Positions 36,694 to 48,776 of a stretch of 64,000 nucleotides of DNA are shown here, piece by piece. Position 1 is the stretch's first letter. Every line of letters begins with the position of its first letter. Source of the stretch: Ampullaceana balthica (lineage: Eukaryota > Mollusca > Gastropoda > Lymnaeidae); contig CALYLW010001014.1 of the NCBI GenBank assembly GCA_944989445.1, positions 225,067 to 289,066 of the forward strand, written 5' to 3'. The translations under genes and the position numbers were made by a program. Below the pieces are notes generated by a model. That model saw nothing but the letters and a program-made list of their open reading frames with translations, had not been told where the DNA came from and did no database searches.

Positions 36694-39600
36694 GTATGCA
36701 ATTTTAATTTTTGTTATGTTACTAATTACTAACTGATACTGATACTAACTCCCAGTTACTAAACTAAACTGTTACAGTTACTGATTATGTTACTGTGACT
36801 GAAATTGACATCGACTTTTATACGTATATTTTTAGTAACGTTAGAATTTGAGGTACCTAGACCTAGGCCAATTTAGCCGTTTATCTCATCATATCGATAA
36901 CAACGCTCTACTTCTTCTATCCTAAACTAAACAGTAAGATTATTTCGTCCTAGTCCTACGCTAATCGCTTATCCATTGTTTTTGTCTAGTGACTATCAGT
37001 GACTAGTCTTGCATTATTATTAGAGTTTTAAATGTTGGTAGTGTTGGTTTTCCTGGTTTGATCAGCAGCCCATTACACACCGAATTCCAGATGGGAAGAA
37101 TGAGAATTTGTATGTGTGTTTAAATTGTTCTTGCAGCCTTGCATACAGAATAACAAAAGTCAAAAGTGTTTTTACCGCTATGTGTGTTGTTCGTCCGTCT
37201 TAGTCGACGAGGACCCCTCATATTTGTCCAGTGCTTAAACTTAGGCAGCCACTTGCCCTCTGATGGCTTATTAGCCATATTCTTGTATGAAAGGTGTGTC
37301 GGCACGCACGCCAGGCAAGAGACGGATGGGCGGGATGCCATCAGGAGGTTTTTGAGCACGATCCTTCTAGGCCCGATGTCTGGACTTGCAGCTTGTTGTC
37401 TTTTTTCCTCACAGACTGCTGGGCCATATCATATAATAAAGCGCCTGGGGGCTCTGTCACTGGCTGCTGCCTCCCAGGAGTTATGCCAAATGTCAAAGGC
37501 TTTTAGAGCGGTTTTAAGCATATTCTTGTAGTGCTTTTGCGGACTTAGTGGACTATAAGCCCATTAGTAAGCTCGCCATAGAAAAGCATCTCAGGGAGCC
37601 GATGTTCTGGCATGCACTTTACATGCCCTGCCCAGCGTAGTTGGCACTGCATGAATTTTGTGTAGATGCTGGGTTGTCTTGCCCTACTAATATTTTGGTG
37701 TTGAGGACTTTTTCGTGCCATTTAATGTTGAGAATTTTTCTTAGGCTTTTGGTGTGAAAGTGGTTCAGCAACCTTGCATGGCATTGGTATACGATCCATG
37801 TTTTGCATGCGTATATTAAAGTGGGTAGCACTTCATCTCTGTATACTTTTCTATTTTATCCCTATGCCCATCTAAGGGTTGTCTTGTTGTCTTAGTAAAT
37901 GTAGTTTATTTTTATGTTGTAGTTGAAAGTTAGAATTAATTTCCTTATGCATTATTACTATTTTACTCTTTGTTCTTCTATCCTGTAGTGTTTCTGGTTT
38001 AATGATTTAACTGATGGTGTTACTTTTGTCAATTTTGAATATTCTCCAGTAAAAAATCTGGCTGCTCTTTTTTGAATTTGTTCTATTTTATTTATGTTTT
38101 CTTTGGTGGATTTTTCATTTTCTATTTTTTTTTCTGTCTTGACCTATATTTATTTCACTAATACTGATCAACTGACTAATTAAATGTAAATTCCTAATAA
38201 AAAACAAATGAATATTAATATACATGTAACTTATTTTATTTAACGTTAAAAAGACAATTTATAGAGCTTATTTATAATTATAATTTTATATATTATATAG
38301 TTATAGTATAATACAATATAGTATCAGCATTGGCCAATAATAGGAGCTTTTTTTATGTGTAAATGTTAAGACCAGTGGTAGTGGTGTTCAAGCTGTGACT
38401 TGTGTTATGCTACAGTTAGCCTATAGGCATAAGGAGCTAGTTGCTTGCCTAATTGATTATCACTAAGTGGAAAAAACACCAAAAATAGTGTTCCCCAGAA
38501 CCAATGTTACCTCTAAGGTTCGTTGGTCCATGCGCAAAATAAAAAGCTTGTGTGCAAAGTTGCACAGCATCTTTTTTGTGTGCATAATTTTACATCCCTC
38601 AAACAAAGATATTATTAAAATTTTGCTGTAAATCTTAACTGGTGCATATAATCGGTCAGATGTCTGCAGGGCTGTGCAGCCGTGCAGCTTAAACAGAACA
38701 TTGCCCAGAACACACATAAATATAATTATAATGTCAAAGACATAATCCATAATGATGATAATTAGGAATTAAAACCATGCTTATGACAGGAATGGCCCCA
38801 TACTGGCAACAGTATTAATTTACAGAGTTCAAAGTCTTTTCGGATCCATTACAATCACTCCTTCTATACAGAAGATTATCGCATCCAACTCTCATCTATG
38901 GTTTATGTCTACTTTTGCATTTTTATTAGAGTTTTGAAGTTTGATAGTTTGTTTGTTTTCCTGGCTCAAATGCAGGATGGGAAGGAGGATTTGTATGTAT
39001 TAGTTCCTGTGAATGGAACAAGAAAAGTTTTTTTTATCCCTGTGTCTATGACTGACAGGTAGCTACATACCACCCATCGGATGTGTAGGAATAGAGGACC
39101 CCACCCCAAAATAAAAGATTATTACTTCTTTTTATCCTAAAACAAGCTGAAGGGTAACATCTCACCCCATCATACTCGTTCCTTAGTATGCTGTGTGTTA
39201 GCAAATTACTCGCAAAATTCTATCTCTGACAACTTTGAAACAACCTTTTTTATAGAATTGTATAAAAACATGTGTCTAGAAATTGGATCCACTCTTCCTT
39301 CTGAAAGTTTCCAATTTGTATAAACACTGAAAAAAGTCTTTTACTGTATACCTTTAATCAATTAGCCTAAATTATGGAATAGTTTACCTTAGTCTAAGAT
39401 GGAATAAAAAGCCCATAAAGAGACACATAGTTTTGTTATTTAAAAAATTTAAAATAACATTCAAATAAAAACTCTTTTAAGATTTTTATTCACACTTAAA
39501 GCAATTAAACAAATTATAAAATTCATAGGTCAAGCACTTCAAGAACTTTCAAAAGACAAGCCTGCATTTAAACATGTTGAGGGCCACACTTCTAACTTTT

Positions 39601-40555
39601 TAAAAACTCTTCAAGAAATAGAAAATGGTCTCAGCCAACAAATTAGTTATTTGAGCCAAGTGACTACAGGTAGGTTACAAGGGATGGTATTTTTTAAAAT
39701 TCATTTAAATATTTAATGTTCTAAAGCCAATAGACAGAGCAACCTTACAACACATTTATCAAATGGTAACTGCATAATTGAGGAGTCAACTTGCAAAACC
39801 AACCAAGTCACTTTTTTAGAGTGACTTAGCAGATTTTGAAAGTGTTTCATATTTTTAACAACAAATACAGGGTTTTTAGTATTTAATATGTTTTAAATGA
39901 CCAAAACCAAAGGAATATTGTAGAGTTTTACCATTTAAACTAGAAAAGGAAAGTAACTCATTTTCACGCCAAATTTGACTTAGTAGGTTTTGCGAGGGGG
40001 CTCCTCATTTGAGCTAGTTAGAACTATGCTTGGAACCCAACGGAAACTAATTTCTGGATTAATAAACCTGAGGCATAGATTAAAGCAGCAGCAGGGAATT
40101 GTTTTATTTGACATTGTTTATAATATAATTTTAATTACACTTTCTTTAATTTTGAATGCATAATTTTATGTTTTGACTGATACATACCTAATGTAAATTT
40201 TTAATGTTAGATTTTTAATATAGATTGTTTTTAATCAAAGCTCTGATTTTCCTAACTTTCATTTGTTTCTCAAATTAATTTTTTAGGCCAGCCCCATGAG
40301 GGTTCATCCTATGCGTCCCAGAAGGACCTTCAAATGGGAATGCACAGACTAGAGCATGTCAAGAGTCGACTCAGTGAGCTGGAAAAGATTAAACAAGAGC
40401 ATCTACGTCAGAAGCACACCGGCATCATTCGAAGCTTCTCTATGTCTGAACAGCAACAGCCCCACACTCCACAACAGCAACAACCACATACACCGCAGCC
40501 ACAGCAACAGCAGAAACAAAGAGATCAACAACGAGAACAGCAAGCACAGCTCTAG
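36600..40555 (+). CDS. MED11: MED11, Mediator complex subunit 11 (3 exons)
   Basis: Exons 36600-36693, 39529-39669 and 40287-40555 join in frame (94, 141 and 269 nt; both introns interrupt a glycine codon after its first base) to 167 aa. MED11 is a small, mostly helical subunit of the Mediator head module that pairs with MED22 and helps recruit general transcription factors to RNA polymerase II promoters. Recognition rests on the N-terminal LLALEKIEKDIATVLQTAG helix (14-32), QALQELSKDK (33-42), the SQQISYLSQVTTGQPHEGSS block (67-86), the family's most conserved stretch, and YASQKDLQMGMHRLEHVKSRL. Vertebrate MED11 is about 117 aa; the extra length is a Gln/Pro-rich tail from about residue 130. 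Intron 1 (2.8 kb) carries transposon debris. Confidence 0.93.
37000..37130 (-). repeat. LINE 3' fragment in MED11 intron 1
   Basis: Contains the GTTGGTTTTCCTGGTTTGAT and GATGGGAAGAATGAGAATTT blocks, which are the reverse complement of the CCAGGAAAACCAACAC tail shared by the LINE remnants at 34265, 42830 and 59680. Confidence 0.5.
37140..37840 (-). pseudogene. LINE ORF2 C-terminal remnant in MED11 intron 1
   Basis: The minus-strand frame at 37619-37831 reads MLPTLIYACKTWIVYQCHAR then LLNHFHTKSLRKILNIKWHE, the region just after the reverse transcriptase in a common animal LINE family (LPTLLYACETW... HF...CLR-IL-IKW). Downstream frames (to about 37150) contain LRWxGHV- and YGEL-like traces broken by stops. 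It is antisense to MED11 and a different family from 14222-16560. Non-functional. Confidence 0.75.
38502..38703. mobile_element. 202-bp hAT MITE (CAATGTT ends) with perfect 8-bp TSD, MED11 intron 1
   Basis: The ends are CAATGTTACC and AGAACATTG, with CCCAGAAC duplicated on both sides (38494-38501 and 38704-38711). The body contains TTGGTCCATGCGCAAAATAA and GTGTGCAAAGTTGCACAGCA. The family also occurs at 40978, 50956 and 55182. Confidence 0.87.
38830..39070 (-). repeat. LINE 3' fragment in MED11 intron 1
   Basis: The reverse complement carries a LINE C-terminal/3' tail (GCCAGGAAAACAAACAAACT then TGTATAGAAGGAGTG). No intact coding. Confidence 0.55.
39529..39669 (+). CDS. MED11: MED11 exon 2
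   Basis: Acceptor ATTCATAG, donor GTAGGT. Encodes QALQELSKDKPAFKHVEGHT, then SNFLKTLQEIENGL and SQQISYLSQVTT, ending in the first base of G79. Confidence 0.92.
40287..40555 (+). CDS. MED11: MED11 exon 3 with Gln/Pro-rich tail
   Basis: Acceptor TTTTTTAG. It starts with (G)QPHEGSSYASQKDLQMGM and ends with a low-complexity tail containing two HTPQ repeats and glutamine runs before the TAG at 40553-40555. Confidence 0.93.
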
Positions 40556-40686
40556 AATCAGCAACTATTCCAATTTTTTCTAATGTTGACTGATATTAAA
40601 TACGAATTCTTAATTTATCACAAACAAAATCATACTTGCTATTTTGTTTTTGATTAGTTGCAAAAATGACATCTGATGGTTAATTA

Positions 40687-40692
40687 AATAAA
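40687..40692 (+). terminator. Candidate poly(A) signal of MED11
   Basis: AATAAA about 130 bp past the MED11 stop codon. Confidence 0.5.
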
Positions 40693-40794
40693 AAAAGTAA
40701 AGTTCCCTTTTCAGACTACGCTCGTCTATGGGGCAAGTGAAGCTGCGTTCATAAGTTTCTGTAGCCACTGCATACAAAGGGATTGTGTTACTAG

Positions 40795-40950
40795 CTTTTA
40801 CTTTACCCCAACTAATGTCAGGTACCCATCAAACCTCGGTCGACTCAGGGACACCCTTAGCTATGGGAACGAGTCTCCGTCTTCACAGAAATTCGAACTG
40901 GCGACTCTCAGTACACCAGAACACACATGCCGCTCGGCCACTATGCCTCT
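40795..40950 (-). mobile_element. tRNA-derived SINE, copy 2 (minus)
   Basis: The minus strand shares the TGGGTACCTGACATTAGTTG-type body and the B-box region (CCAGTTCGAATTTC) with 54949-55150. It lies about 240 bp past the MED11 stop. Confidence 0.7.
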
Positions 40951-40977
40951 TAATTAAATCATACTACATGTATTAAT

Positions 40978-41172
40978 CAATGTTCCCTCAAAGGTCAGTT
41001 TCTGTGTGTTCAAAATAAAAAACTTGTGTGCAGAGTTGTATCGGCATCAATTTTTTGTGTGCAAAACTTTACACAAAAACAGATGTTATATTATCATTAA
41101 AATTTGCTGCGCTGTAATTCTAAACTGCTACATGGTGTCTGCAAGATATCTGCAAGGTAAAAGGGAACATTG
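40978..41172. mobile_element. 195-bp hAT MITE (CAATGTTCCC ends)
   Basis: The ends CAATGTTCCCTC and AAGGGAACATTG are inverted copies, and the body is related to 38502-38703. The flanking 8-mers do not match, so the target duplication has decayed or the ends are rearranged. Confidence 0.72.
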
Positions 41173-42640
41173 CTAGTAAAACCAGATTACTATTGTTTTA
41201 AAAGTTTTAAACAGTTTTAATATTCTTCTAAATCATTGTTTTTAAAAAAAAATATTTCTTGTGCTTAGGAATGTCTGGATACAACTATTTTTTTCTTTGG
41301 GGATAAATATAAATATTGTAATATTAATATACTGTTTGAAATAATTTTGTGATATGAATTTCTCTAGGTCACTATGTAAACTATCCATGCTCCAGCATCA
41401 ATATTAATTACAGACAACAAGAAAAAGAAAATTTCTAACCTGTTTTTAGAAACTTATCTTCTATGTAAATAATCATAAAGTCTTCACTAAACTTTATAGA
41501 AAAAAACTAATAATAAAATAGTAATATTTTGGAAAAAGTGGGTGAGATTGCATTCAGTTAAATAGAAAAGCATTTATTTAACAGGGTATAAGTACGCCTT
41601 GTTGCATCTTTTCCAGGCTTACTCATACCCTGTTTAATAAATTTGTAATTGTTTATTTCATTAATAATTAATGTATTACCCATTTCTTGCCACTGGGGCC
41701 CCTGACTCCGGCTCATCCTTCAGTTGATATGTTTGAAGTGTGTCAAAAAAGTGGATCAAATTTTTCTATTTAATAGAATGTTTTGGAATTTTTCTAAGTC
41801 TGTTCAGTAGGGTGGAAATAATTGTTTATTTCACTGAACTTGGCACGTCATTTCCACCATATTTTATTCTGCCTGGAATGTTGACATTAATAATTATTAG
41901 AGAGGTTGAAATTAGCAGAGTTTATGATCTCTAAATTTAATATCAAAATTTTAATATTTTAATCAAACTGTAGTTACACAAGTACTTAGAGTTAACTGTT
42001 GTGTCTCTCTTTATACCATTGAATGTCATTAAATGTAGGTGGGTGATCTATTTAGTTGTTTTTTTGGGAGGAGGCATTAAAAAGAGCTTGAGAAATAAAC
42101 GAAATTCATGTTATTTTCCTAAGAGAAAAAAATTCAACCCCAAACACACATTGTCATAGAGTTATATTTATATTATTCATTTAAGAAAAATAATTGTAAC
42201 AATACATTTTTTAGAGCTTTTTTGGTAAAGATGCTGCTTTGTATTTTACACCATTAAGAAGAGTAAATAAAGCCTTGCTAGTTACCCACACAAAATGGCA
42301 TGAAGTAATTTAAAGAGAGATAAGCAGCTCCACACGCACATACAAATGGCAAGAACAGCAGCTGTAATAATGGTAAATAAAAGAATCCCAATTTGTACTA
42401 ACCTCACCTACTTGGTTTTCCATTATAAATGTTTTGTTTTTTTCAAATTTCTCAAAATCACCAATCTACACTCCTTTATAATCTGGTGTTTAAACCCTTC
42501 TACATGTAGTCACGGAGTTTTGAATAGAGGGACATGGGACCAGACTAAACTCAAGATTTACTTCTAGGCAGTTGTTTTGAGTTGGATTATTCTGTTGGCA
42601 TGATATGTCCTGTCCAGCAATGTCCTGCAAAGGAATCTCA
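41173..42640. other. AT-rich DNA, nothing recognised
   Basis: No repeat termini or coding motif seen. The short open frames at 41740-41934 and 42346-42567 have no recognisable content. Confidence 0.4.
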
Positions 42641-43080
42641 ACCATTCACCGTGTTGGTGTTGCAGCAAGTTTCAGCAAGAGAGCTGCCAGATTCATTACT
42701 GGAGAACATTCAAAACTGACAAGAGTAACACCATTAATTAAATCGTTAAACCCTGAAACGCTTTAGGATAAAAGATCAAAGTAGGAATAATACATATGGC
42801 AATTAATTCTAACTTGGGATTATGACACCTATTACAACCCTCTGATAGATATAGGGATAAAGACAATTTTATTATTTAGTGTGCAAGAACAAACACATAC
42901 AAACTCTCGTTCTTCCCGTCTGAAATTCCGACGTGGAATGAGTTGAATGGAATGAGGAAACCAGGAAAACACTCTATCAATATTTATTTTATTTAAAACT
43001 TATTAAAATTTGCAAGACTAGACATAACCATGGATAGGCGTAGTACGCAATAATCTTCTGCATAGAAGGAGCATCTGTAA
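42640..43080 (+). pseudogene. LINE ORF2 C-terminal and 3' tail remnant
   Basis: Across frame breaks the plus strand reads KRAARFITGEHSKLTRVTPL then IKSL, and later NTYKLSFFPSEIPTWNELNG. Both are typical of the end of CR1/Jockey-type LINE polyproteins (clade tentative). The 3' end carries CTTCTGCATAGAAGGAGCAT. Many stops. Confidence 0.7.
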
Positions 43081-43139
43081 CAGATGAGAGATTATTTTAT
43101 GGTTGGGATAGGATTCAATAAACACATCAAGCAACACTC

Positions 43140-43790
43140 CAATAACACTGGAAGGAACAAATCTTGAAGAGGTGGATAGCTTCACATACCTTTGAAGCAT
43201 CATCGACACACAAGGAGGGACAGACTAAGAGTGAGAATTGGCAAAGCAAGAACATCATTTAAACAGCTAAAAAAAGTTTGGAACTGCAACAACTTGACTC
43301 TTCATACCAAGGTCAGGATATTCAACACCACAGTAAAGCCTGTCCTACTGTATGGAGCAGAAACATTGCGAATAACAGCAGCCATTTCTAAAAAGCTTCA
43401 AGCTTTTATAAACACATGTCTCCGAACAATTCTCCGAATCCGCTGGCCAAATGTCATCACCAACGAGGACCTCTGGCAACGCACACAACAAGAGCCAGTG
43501 GAAGAGCTAATACGTCAGCGCAGATGGAGATGGATTGGCCACACTCTCAGAAAGCCTACATCCGGCATTGTGAGACAAGCCCTCACTTGGAACCCCCAAG
43601 GCAAGAGGAAAAGAGGTCGTCCCAAAATGACCCGGAGAAGGGAACTGGAGGCAGACACAAAAATGAGCGGGCACAGCTGGGGGCAGATTGAGAGACTGGC
43701 GCAGGACCGGGATGCCTGGAGAGACTTTGTTCATGGCCTATGCCCCAGATGTGACGAAGGGCGATGATGGGCTAGAATTCATCAGGGGAA
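43140..43790 (+). pseudogene. LINE ORF2 C-terminal remnant, second family
   Basis: The open frame at 43192-43767 (191 codons) contains [53 protein letters not shown] and [17 protein letters not shown], the region just downstream of the reverse transcriptase in a widespread animal LINE family. No FADD domain is present, so it is 5'-truncated. It ends near CGCTGGGGGCAGATTGAGAG...DEGR with a stop. Confidence 0.85.
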
Positions 43791-43960
43791 TCGTTTCCAT
43801 CTTTATTAAAATTATGTTTGAATTTTTCTTATCAAGCAGCCGCACTATAGAGCCACTTGCCACAGTTTTGAACTCAAAGGGTAGGCCTACCAGCGCAAGT
43901 ATCTTAACTAAAACAATTGCAGAAGATCACCGGAGGCTACCCACGATGACGTAGGCATAT

Positions 43961-44089
43961 GGGGCCGTCCATAAATGATGTGAGGTCACATTTCTTAAAC
44001 AACCCCGTTCCCCCTCGACACACATCGTCACACATGCTCGACCCCCCTCTCCTCCTCTTAGGCGTGTGACGTCATTTATGGACGTCCCC
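43961..44089. mobile_element. GGGGCC MITE, copy 7, 129-bp deletion derivative
   Basis: Both termini are intact (GGGGCCGTCCATAAATGATG and TGACGTCATTTATGGACGTC then CCC) but the interior is reduced to about 80 bp, leaving a near-palindrome. It lies 8 bp upstream of the target duplication of the next hAT. Confidence 0.8.
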
Positions 44090-45324
44090 ATACTTTACTT
44101 CAACCAGTGGCGTCACTAGGGTGGGGCGGGCCGCCCCGGGTGACACCCATCAGGGGGTGACACCCGAGCCTAAATTTTTACTGTGTACGATTTTATGTCA
44201 GAAAACAAAAGATGACAATTTTTTTAATCTAGAAAGAAATTAAGAAATACAATGAAATACGGTAAACGCGAAAATTCTTACTAAAAAATTTCCAGTTAAC
44301 TTGCAATAATAAAACAGTCCCAACACACGAACAACATTAAAACAAATTAGGAAAAAAAGAAAAGAAATGGTCGCAGCAGAGAGATCTTTAAAAAAGGCTG
44401 GAATGAAAGAGGCAGTGTCTTCTGTTTTAAAAGATATAAAGCCATTTGGGCTTGGACACACCCACAGCATGAACGAATCCCACCTCACGACTCCCTCCAC
44501 CACAGTTGGGGGGGGGGAATACGATTTCTATCATTACCCCCCAAAATAAAAATAAATCAAAATATGGGTTTTCTTTGTTGATGTTTTTCTTGAGGAAAAT
44601 TATGATTTCAATGTCTTTGAGTTAATATTTTATATATATATATATATATATATTTATTAAAGGTGTGAAAGCATAGACATGCATGTTTATATACAGGTAG
44701 TCCTCCGGTTACGACGGTCCCATCCCAACTTACGCTGTTTAGTGCTTTCGAACGCGCCCCCGTAAAGAATAGTAGCGTTATTCCGTATTTAAAATAAAAA
44801 AAATTCATGAGATAACGAATTCTTTTCTCTATTTAAAATAACAAAAATTGTTGAAAATATGTATGATTATTATTTAAACCTACAACTTTCTTTTGCGAAT
44901 TTTTCAAATGGCGAGTTTTCAATCAAGTCAACAAAGCTGAGTAAGCTCACAAGTTCCTTTTCAATGCTCATTAGAGAGAGAGCATATTCAGCCTTTTTCG
45001 TCCAATGCAAATTCTAACTCATTATATATTCTGTTAAACTTTGAAAAGGATCGCTATCAGCTGCAGTTTGATGTCATCATTGAAAGATAGATGCGAAGTG
45101 CGATGTGTACATTTGTAAAGGACTGTGTGAAATATAGCTCATTCAAAAGCAGCAAAATGTTTAGCTCTGTGCAAGTTTTTTGAGTTTCGCTTTGTGCTAA
45201 TTCCTTTTCCTTACCCTGAGCCTGGGGCTGGACAATAACTTTTTAAAGAGTTCTGAAAATTGGACTAATTCTGAAGGTAAGCAGTCTTCGAAATCACTCA
45301 TGAACCTACATGTGGAAGAAAATC

Positions 45325-45700
45325 AGAAGCCCCGAGCCTAGTGCTCTTTATGGGTCTTCCCGGAAGACCCCCTTAGCCATCTGGCCACCAAAGGGACGTA
45401 ACAGCTGAGGACCCCCCCACCCCAAAAGCGGTCGCTTCTGAAGCGGCCACCTGGGCATCCAGGACATACAGTCGAAGATGCCTCCCACTAAGTTGCCCTC
45501 ACAAGGAGGTTGTGGAATTTCCTACTGCGACCCGCTACCACTTTGGCGTCATCCCGGCAAAGCACACGGGCCTTCATGAATAGGACCACCGCAGACCGGG
45601 GGATCATCAAAGACCTACCTAGGGTGCAACCCCCACTGGAAGGTTTCCTCAGAGCTGGCGTCCAATGCATTCTTCGCGGCACTTTTTGCTAATCCGTATT
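45325..45700. other. GC-rich block inside the hAT element
   Basis: Markedly richer in GC than the surrounding 2 kb. Open frames exist on both strands (45488-45682 minus, 45510-45692 and 45665-45934 plus) but none is recognised. Probably a foreign insertion. Confidence 0.35.
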
Positions 45701-46199
45701 GGCGCTCCTGGCCCTAAACCGGCACCATTCGATGGCGTTGCTAGTAAATTGAGGGGGACGAAACGGTTGCTTCGGATTTACCCGACCCCTTCTTCGAAAT
45801 CAATTGAATGTTCTTCCATTAACTTGGCTGCTGCCCATCGGGTGGCGAAAGTGTTGAGCTCAGTTAGGTTTGTAAGAAAGCCAAATTTCTCATGGATGTA
45901 TTTATATGCACCTAACCAATGTTGTAGGGCGTAAGAAAGTTTGTCAATGATTACCAGAAATACCTCAATCTTGAATTTTTGTCTCCAGGAGAATACTGTT
46001 TTGTTGATGTCCCTTTATTATACTGACGCTTTCCTTTTTGTTTAATAGTATTGAAGATTGTTTACACTGTTTTTACCACGGACTTTTCCTTTCCTTTGTC
46101 TTCATAGGAATAAAATTAAGAATGCTATTTTTAACAAACTCAATGAGAGACTTCCTTTCTAGTATTGTTTCCCAAATTTCAAGTTAAATAGCGACTTCC

Positions 46200-46657
46200 A
46201 GTTTTCAATTTCCTTTAGAAATCCTTCTTCAAGTCGGCAGTCACGTGGCTGATTTTCATTCGTTGCTAATTCTTCCAGTGCTGCGATATTCTCATGGTAT
46301 GAGCTATTAACAGACCATACAGCATAATGTCAGGCTGACTATCTTGTGTCAGACAAGGCTTTGTTAGCATGTATCAATGTCATATGTTTTTGAAGTACCT
46401 GTCAACGATGAGTAGATGCAACAAGTCGGGTATAAAGATTTTTGCAGAATACAAAAAAATCTGACCGCAGTAGGACAACCTGCTGCTCTTTTCCCAACCA
46501 AATTAAAGGAATGAGCTGGGCACGGCACATAATGAGCTACAATGTACTTCTCACGAAGAATAGCCTGGTTTCCGTTATACTTCCTACTCATTTGCAGCAT
46601 TGCCGTATGACTGTCCAGGGCATTTTCAGGGATTCGTACAAACATAATGGCCTGCAT
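46200..46657 (-). pseudogene. hAT transposase fragment (ZMYM1/DUF4371-like)
   Basis: The minus-strand frame 46657-46364 includes MSRKYNGNQAILREKYIVAH then YVPCPAHSFNLVGKRAAGCP. The pattern G-YNG-QA...YVPC-AHS-NLVG-AA matches the RNase H-like core of hAT transposases related to zinc finger MYM-type 1 proteins. The reading continues in another frame to about 46200 (YHENIAALEELATNENQPRD). Frameshifts and stops show it is dead. Confidence 0.78.
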
Positions 46658-46749
46658 CTTTATTATACACTATAATTCATAAAAAGTTTGGGGGCCCTTA
46701 AATTATTGGTTTTTTTTAGCCCGTTCAGCACCCCCCCTTTTAATCCGCC

Positions 46750-47146
46750 ATAAGGGGTGGGTCCACGCATCTGTGACGATGTGGTACGAGGAGGGGGGTG
46801 TTTAAGAAATGTGCCGTCACATCAAAAACGCGAAACTTTAAATAAAAGTTCCACTTAAATATTTGATTGTTTACCATTTATTTAATTACGTTTTCAATGA
46901 CTTCACGCGTGTTACGATATTACAGTGCAGACTTACCCTAAATACATATTTAAATGAAAAAAAATAATTTGCAACATGCTAATTTTTATTCAGAAAATAC
47001 GGCTTGGGGGAGGGGTTGTCAAAGCTTTGTGACGTGATATCGTAAAAAAGGGGTGGGGTCTAAGTTTTTGTGAGACAAAGTATGACGCTGGGGGAGGGTG
47101 GGGTAAAAATCGGCAACCTCGCGTAACGTCATTTATGGACGGCCCC
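46750..47146 (+). mobile_element. GGGGCC MITE, copy 8
   Basis: The left terminus is decayed (GGGTGGGTCCACGCATCTG). The internal blocks and the right end (ACGTCATTTATGGACGGCCC plus C) are clear. Nested in the hAT at 44105-47213. Confidence 0.75.
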
Positions 47147-47221
47147 TTCAGTAGTGAAGGGGTGACACCATGAGCTACCGCCCTGGGTGACACCAACCCT
47201 AGTGACGCCTCTGACTTCAAC

Positions 47222-48768
47222 TCATGTTAACAATTTAAAGTAGATGACAAATTAAGTGGCGTGGGGCTGCAGTCTGGCTGTTATTTAAGTTATTTAAAAA
47301 TGGTATGCGTGAGTCTGAAAAGATGCAACAAAACAATGACAATGCTCTCGAATACCTTTTATATTTAACTTTCTGAAACAATTTATATACCATCTACAAT
47401 TGGACATCACTGAAAATATAATTTTAAAGGTGACCATTTTTTAATGTAAATATCATTTTAAAACATAGCTGTCCGATTAAATTTCATATTTATGGTTTAT
47501 ATTGATATCTAAAATAGTAATTATTATAAATTAATAATAATAATGAGTTGAAGCTTCAGTGGAAAATGGTAGACCACAACGGTTTGAGCCATTCGAAAGT
47601 GTGTTTACGGGTGTTACCTCACTTGTAGTTTTGATTTCGGTTTGTAGTATGTACTATTGATTTGTTGTTGCCGGAACTAGGCTCAGCAGTACACAGACAA
47701 GGATAGCAGACTACAATTACAATAGACCACAATTCTTTGTCACGTCTTTCGTCAGGTTAGTTTTTTTAATAGTATTTTTGAATTAATTCCAATTTAATTA
47801 TAGCCCCCCTTTCGTATATTTATTTTCATATGTTTTGAAACTTTAAGTTTAATTAATACTATGGACGTTGTACTGTTGTCGTGCGTTGATAATTTAAAAC
47901 GAATAATTATAAAAATATAAATAGTTCAATTTCAATAAGTATAAGTATTAAGTACTATTAATGATAAATAGACCCAGCCACTGGTAATGACAATGACCTA
48001 AAATGGCTAAATGGTCAGTGTCTGCGCGAAGTTAAAGTGTTGAAGGTTGATATGATTTTAAGTGGTGTCTATATTTAGTTAATTTAGTGATCAGTGATAG
48101 TGATAACCTAGATTTCTGTGTTAAGTCATTGCGTTAGCCGCTACTCAGCTTTCTCTGAGATTTCGCTGACAAAACATTTTCGTTATCGTAGATTCGTATG
48201 TCATTGACTCATTGTAATGATCATATTCATTTATTCCAACTTGGAGCTTTTTAAATTTGTACATTAAACAAGTTGTTATTTAACATTAACTTTACTCATA
48301 AGTCATAAGTGTTAACTCTTTGTCCTACTCAGTACAGACAGTACAGTCATATGACAATGCCTTTTCTTTACTCTGACTATACCAGAGTAAAGAGTTAAGT
48401 TAAAATTAGAGCGTTGAATTAGTTAAATGACATGTGTAATGTCAATGTGAATTATTGGATTCAGAATTCAGAAACGTCTACCCTGTAGTTCACAATTATG
48501 AGAAAACTACACCTCATGCTCTCGCCATTCTGATTGTTGATGGACTGGTGGTAAGAAAACTGTCTTTCTGAGATTATCTTAATCTTTATGTATGAACTAT
48601 GTATGCTTTGAATGTTTGGTGTTGAAAAAAAAAGTATGAATACTCCAATCTCAACTCAAAACATGTAGGCTTAAGTCCTAGGTTTAACCATTAAAAAAAA
48701 AGTATCAATGTTAGTGTTAGTATATCATGACAATAGTTAAGAAACCAGTTACAAATTTACCAAGCATA
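47222..48768. other. AT-rich unique DNA, possible untranslated exon
   Basis: No repeats recognised. A GC-richer stretch at about 47640-47757 ends in CGTCAG followed by GTTAGT, a plausible splice donor, but no coding frame supports it. Confidence 0.3.
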
Positions 48769-48776
48769 GTCTAGAT

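Larger units (their letters stand above)
44105..47213 (-). mobile_element. 3.1-kb hAT element with decayed transposase, perfect 8-bp TSD
   Basis: The ends CAGTGGCGTCACTAGGGTGG and CCCTAGTGACGCCTCTG are inverted, with ACTTCAAC on both sides (44097-44104 and 47214-47221). A transposase remnant lies on the minus strand (46364-46657). A GGGGCC MITE (46750-47146) and a (TA)n run (44629-44656) are inside, along with a GC-rich block (45325-45700). Confidence 0.9.

Noticed and set aside
44693..44770. TACAGGTAGTCCTCCGGTTACG as a separate DNA transposon end
   Set aside because: It looks like a transposon terminus, but no opposite end was found inside the surrounding hAT.
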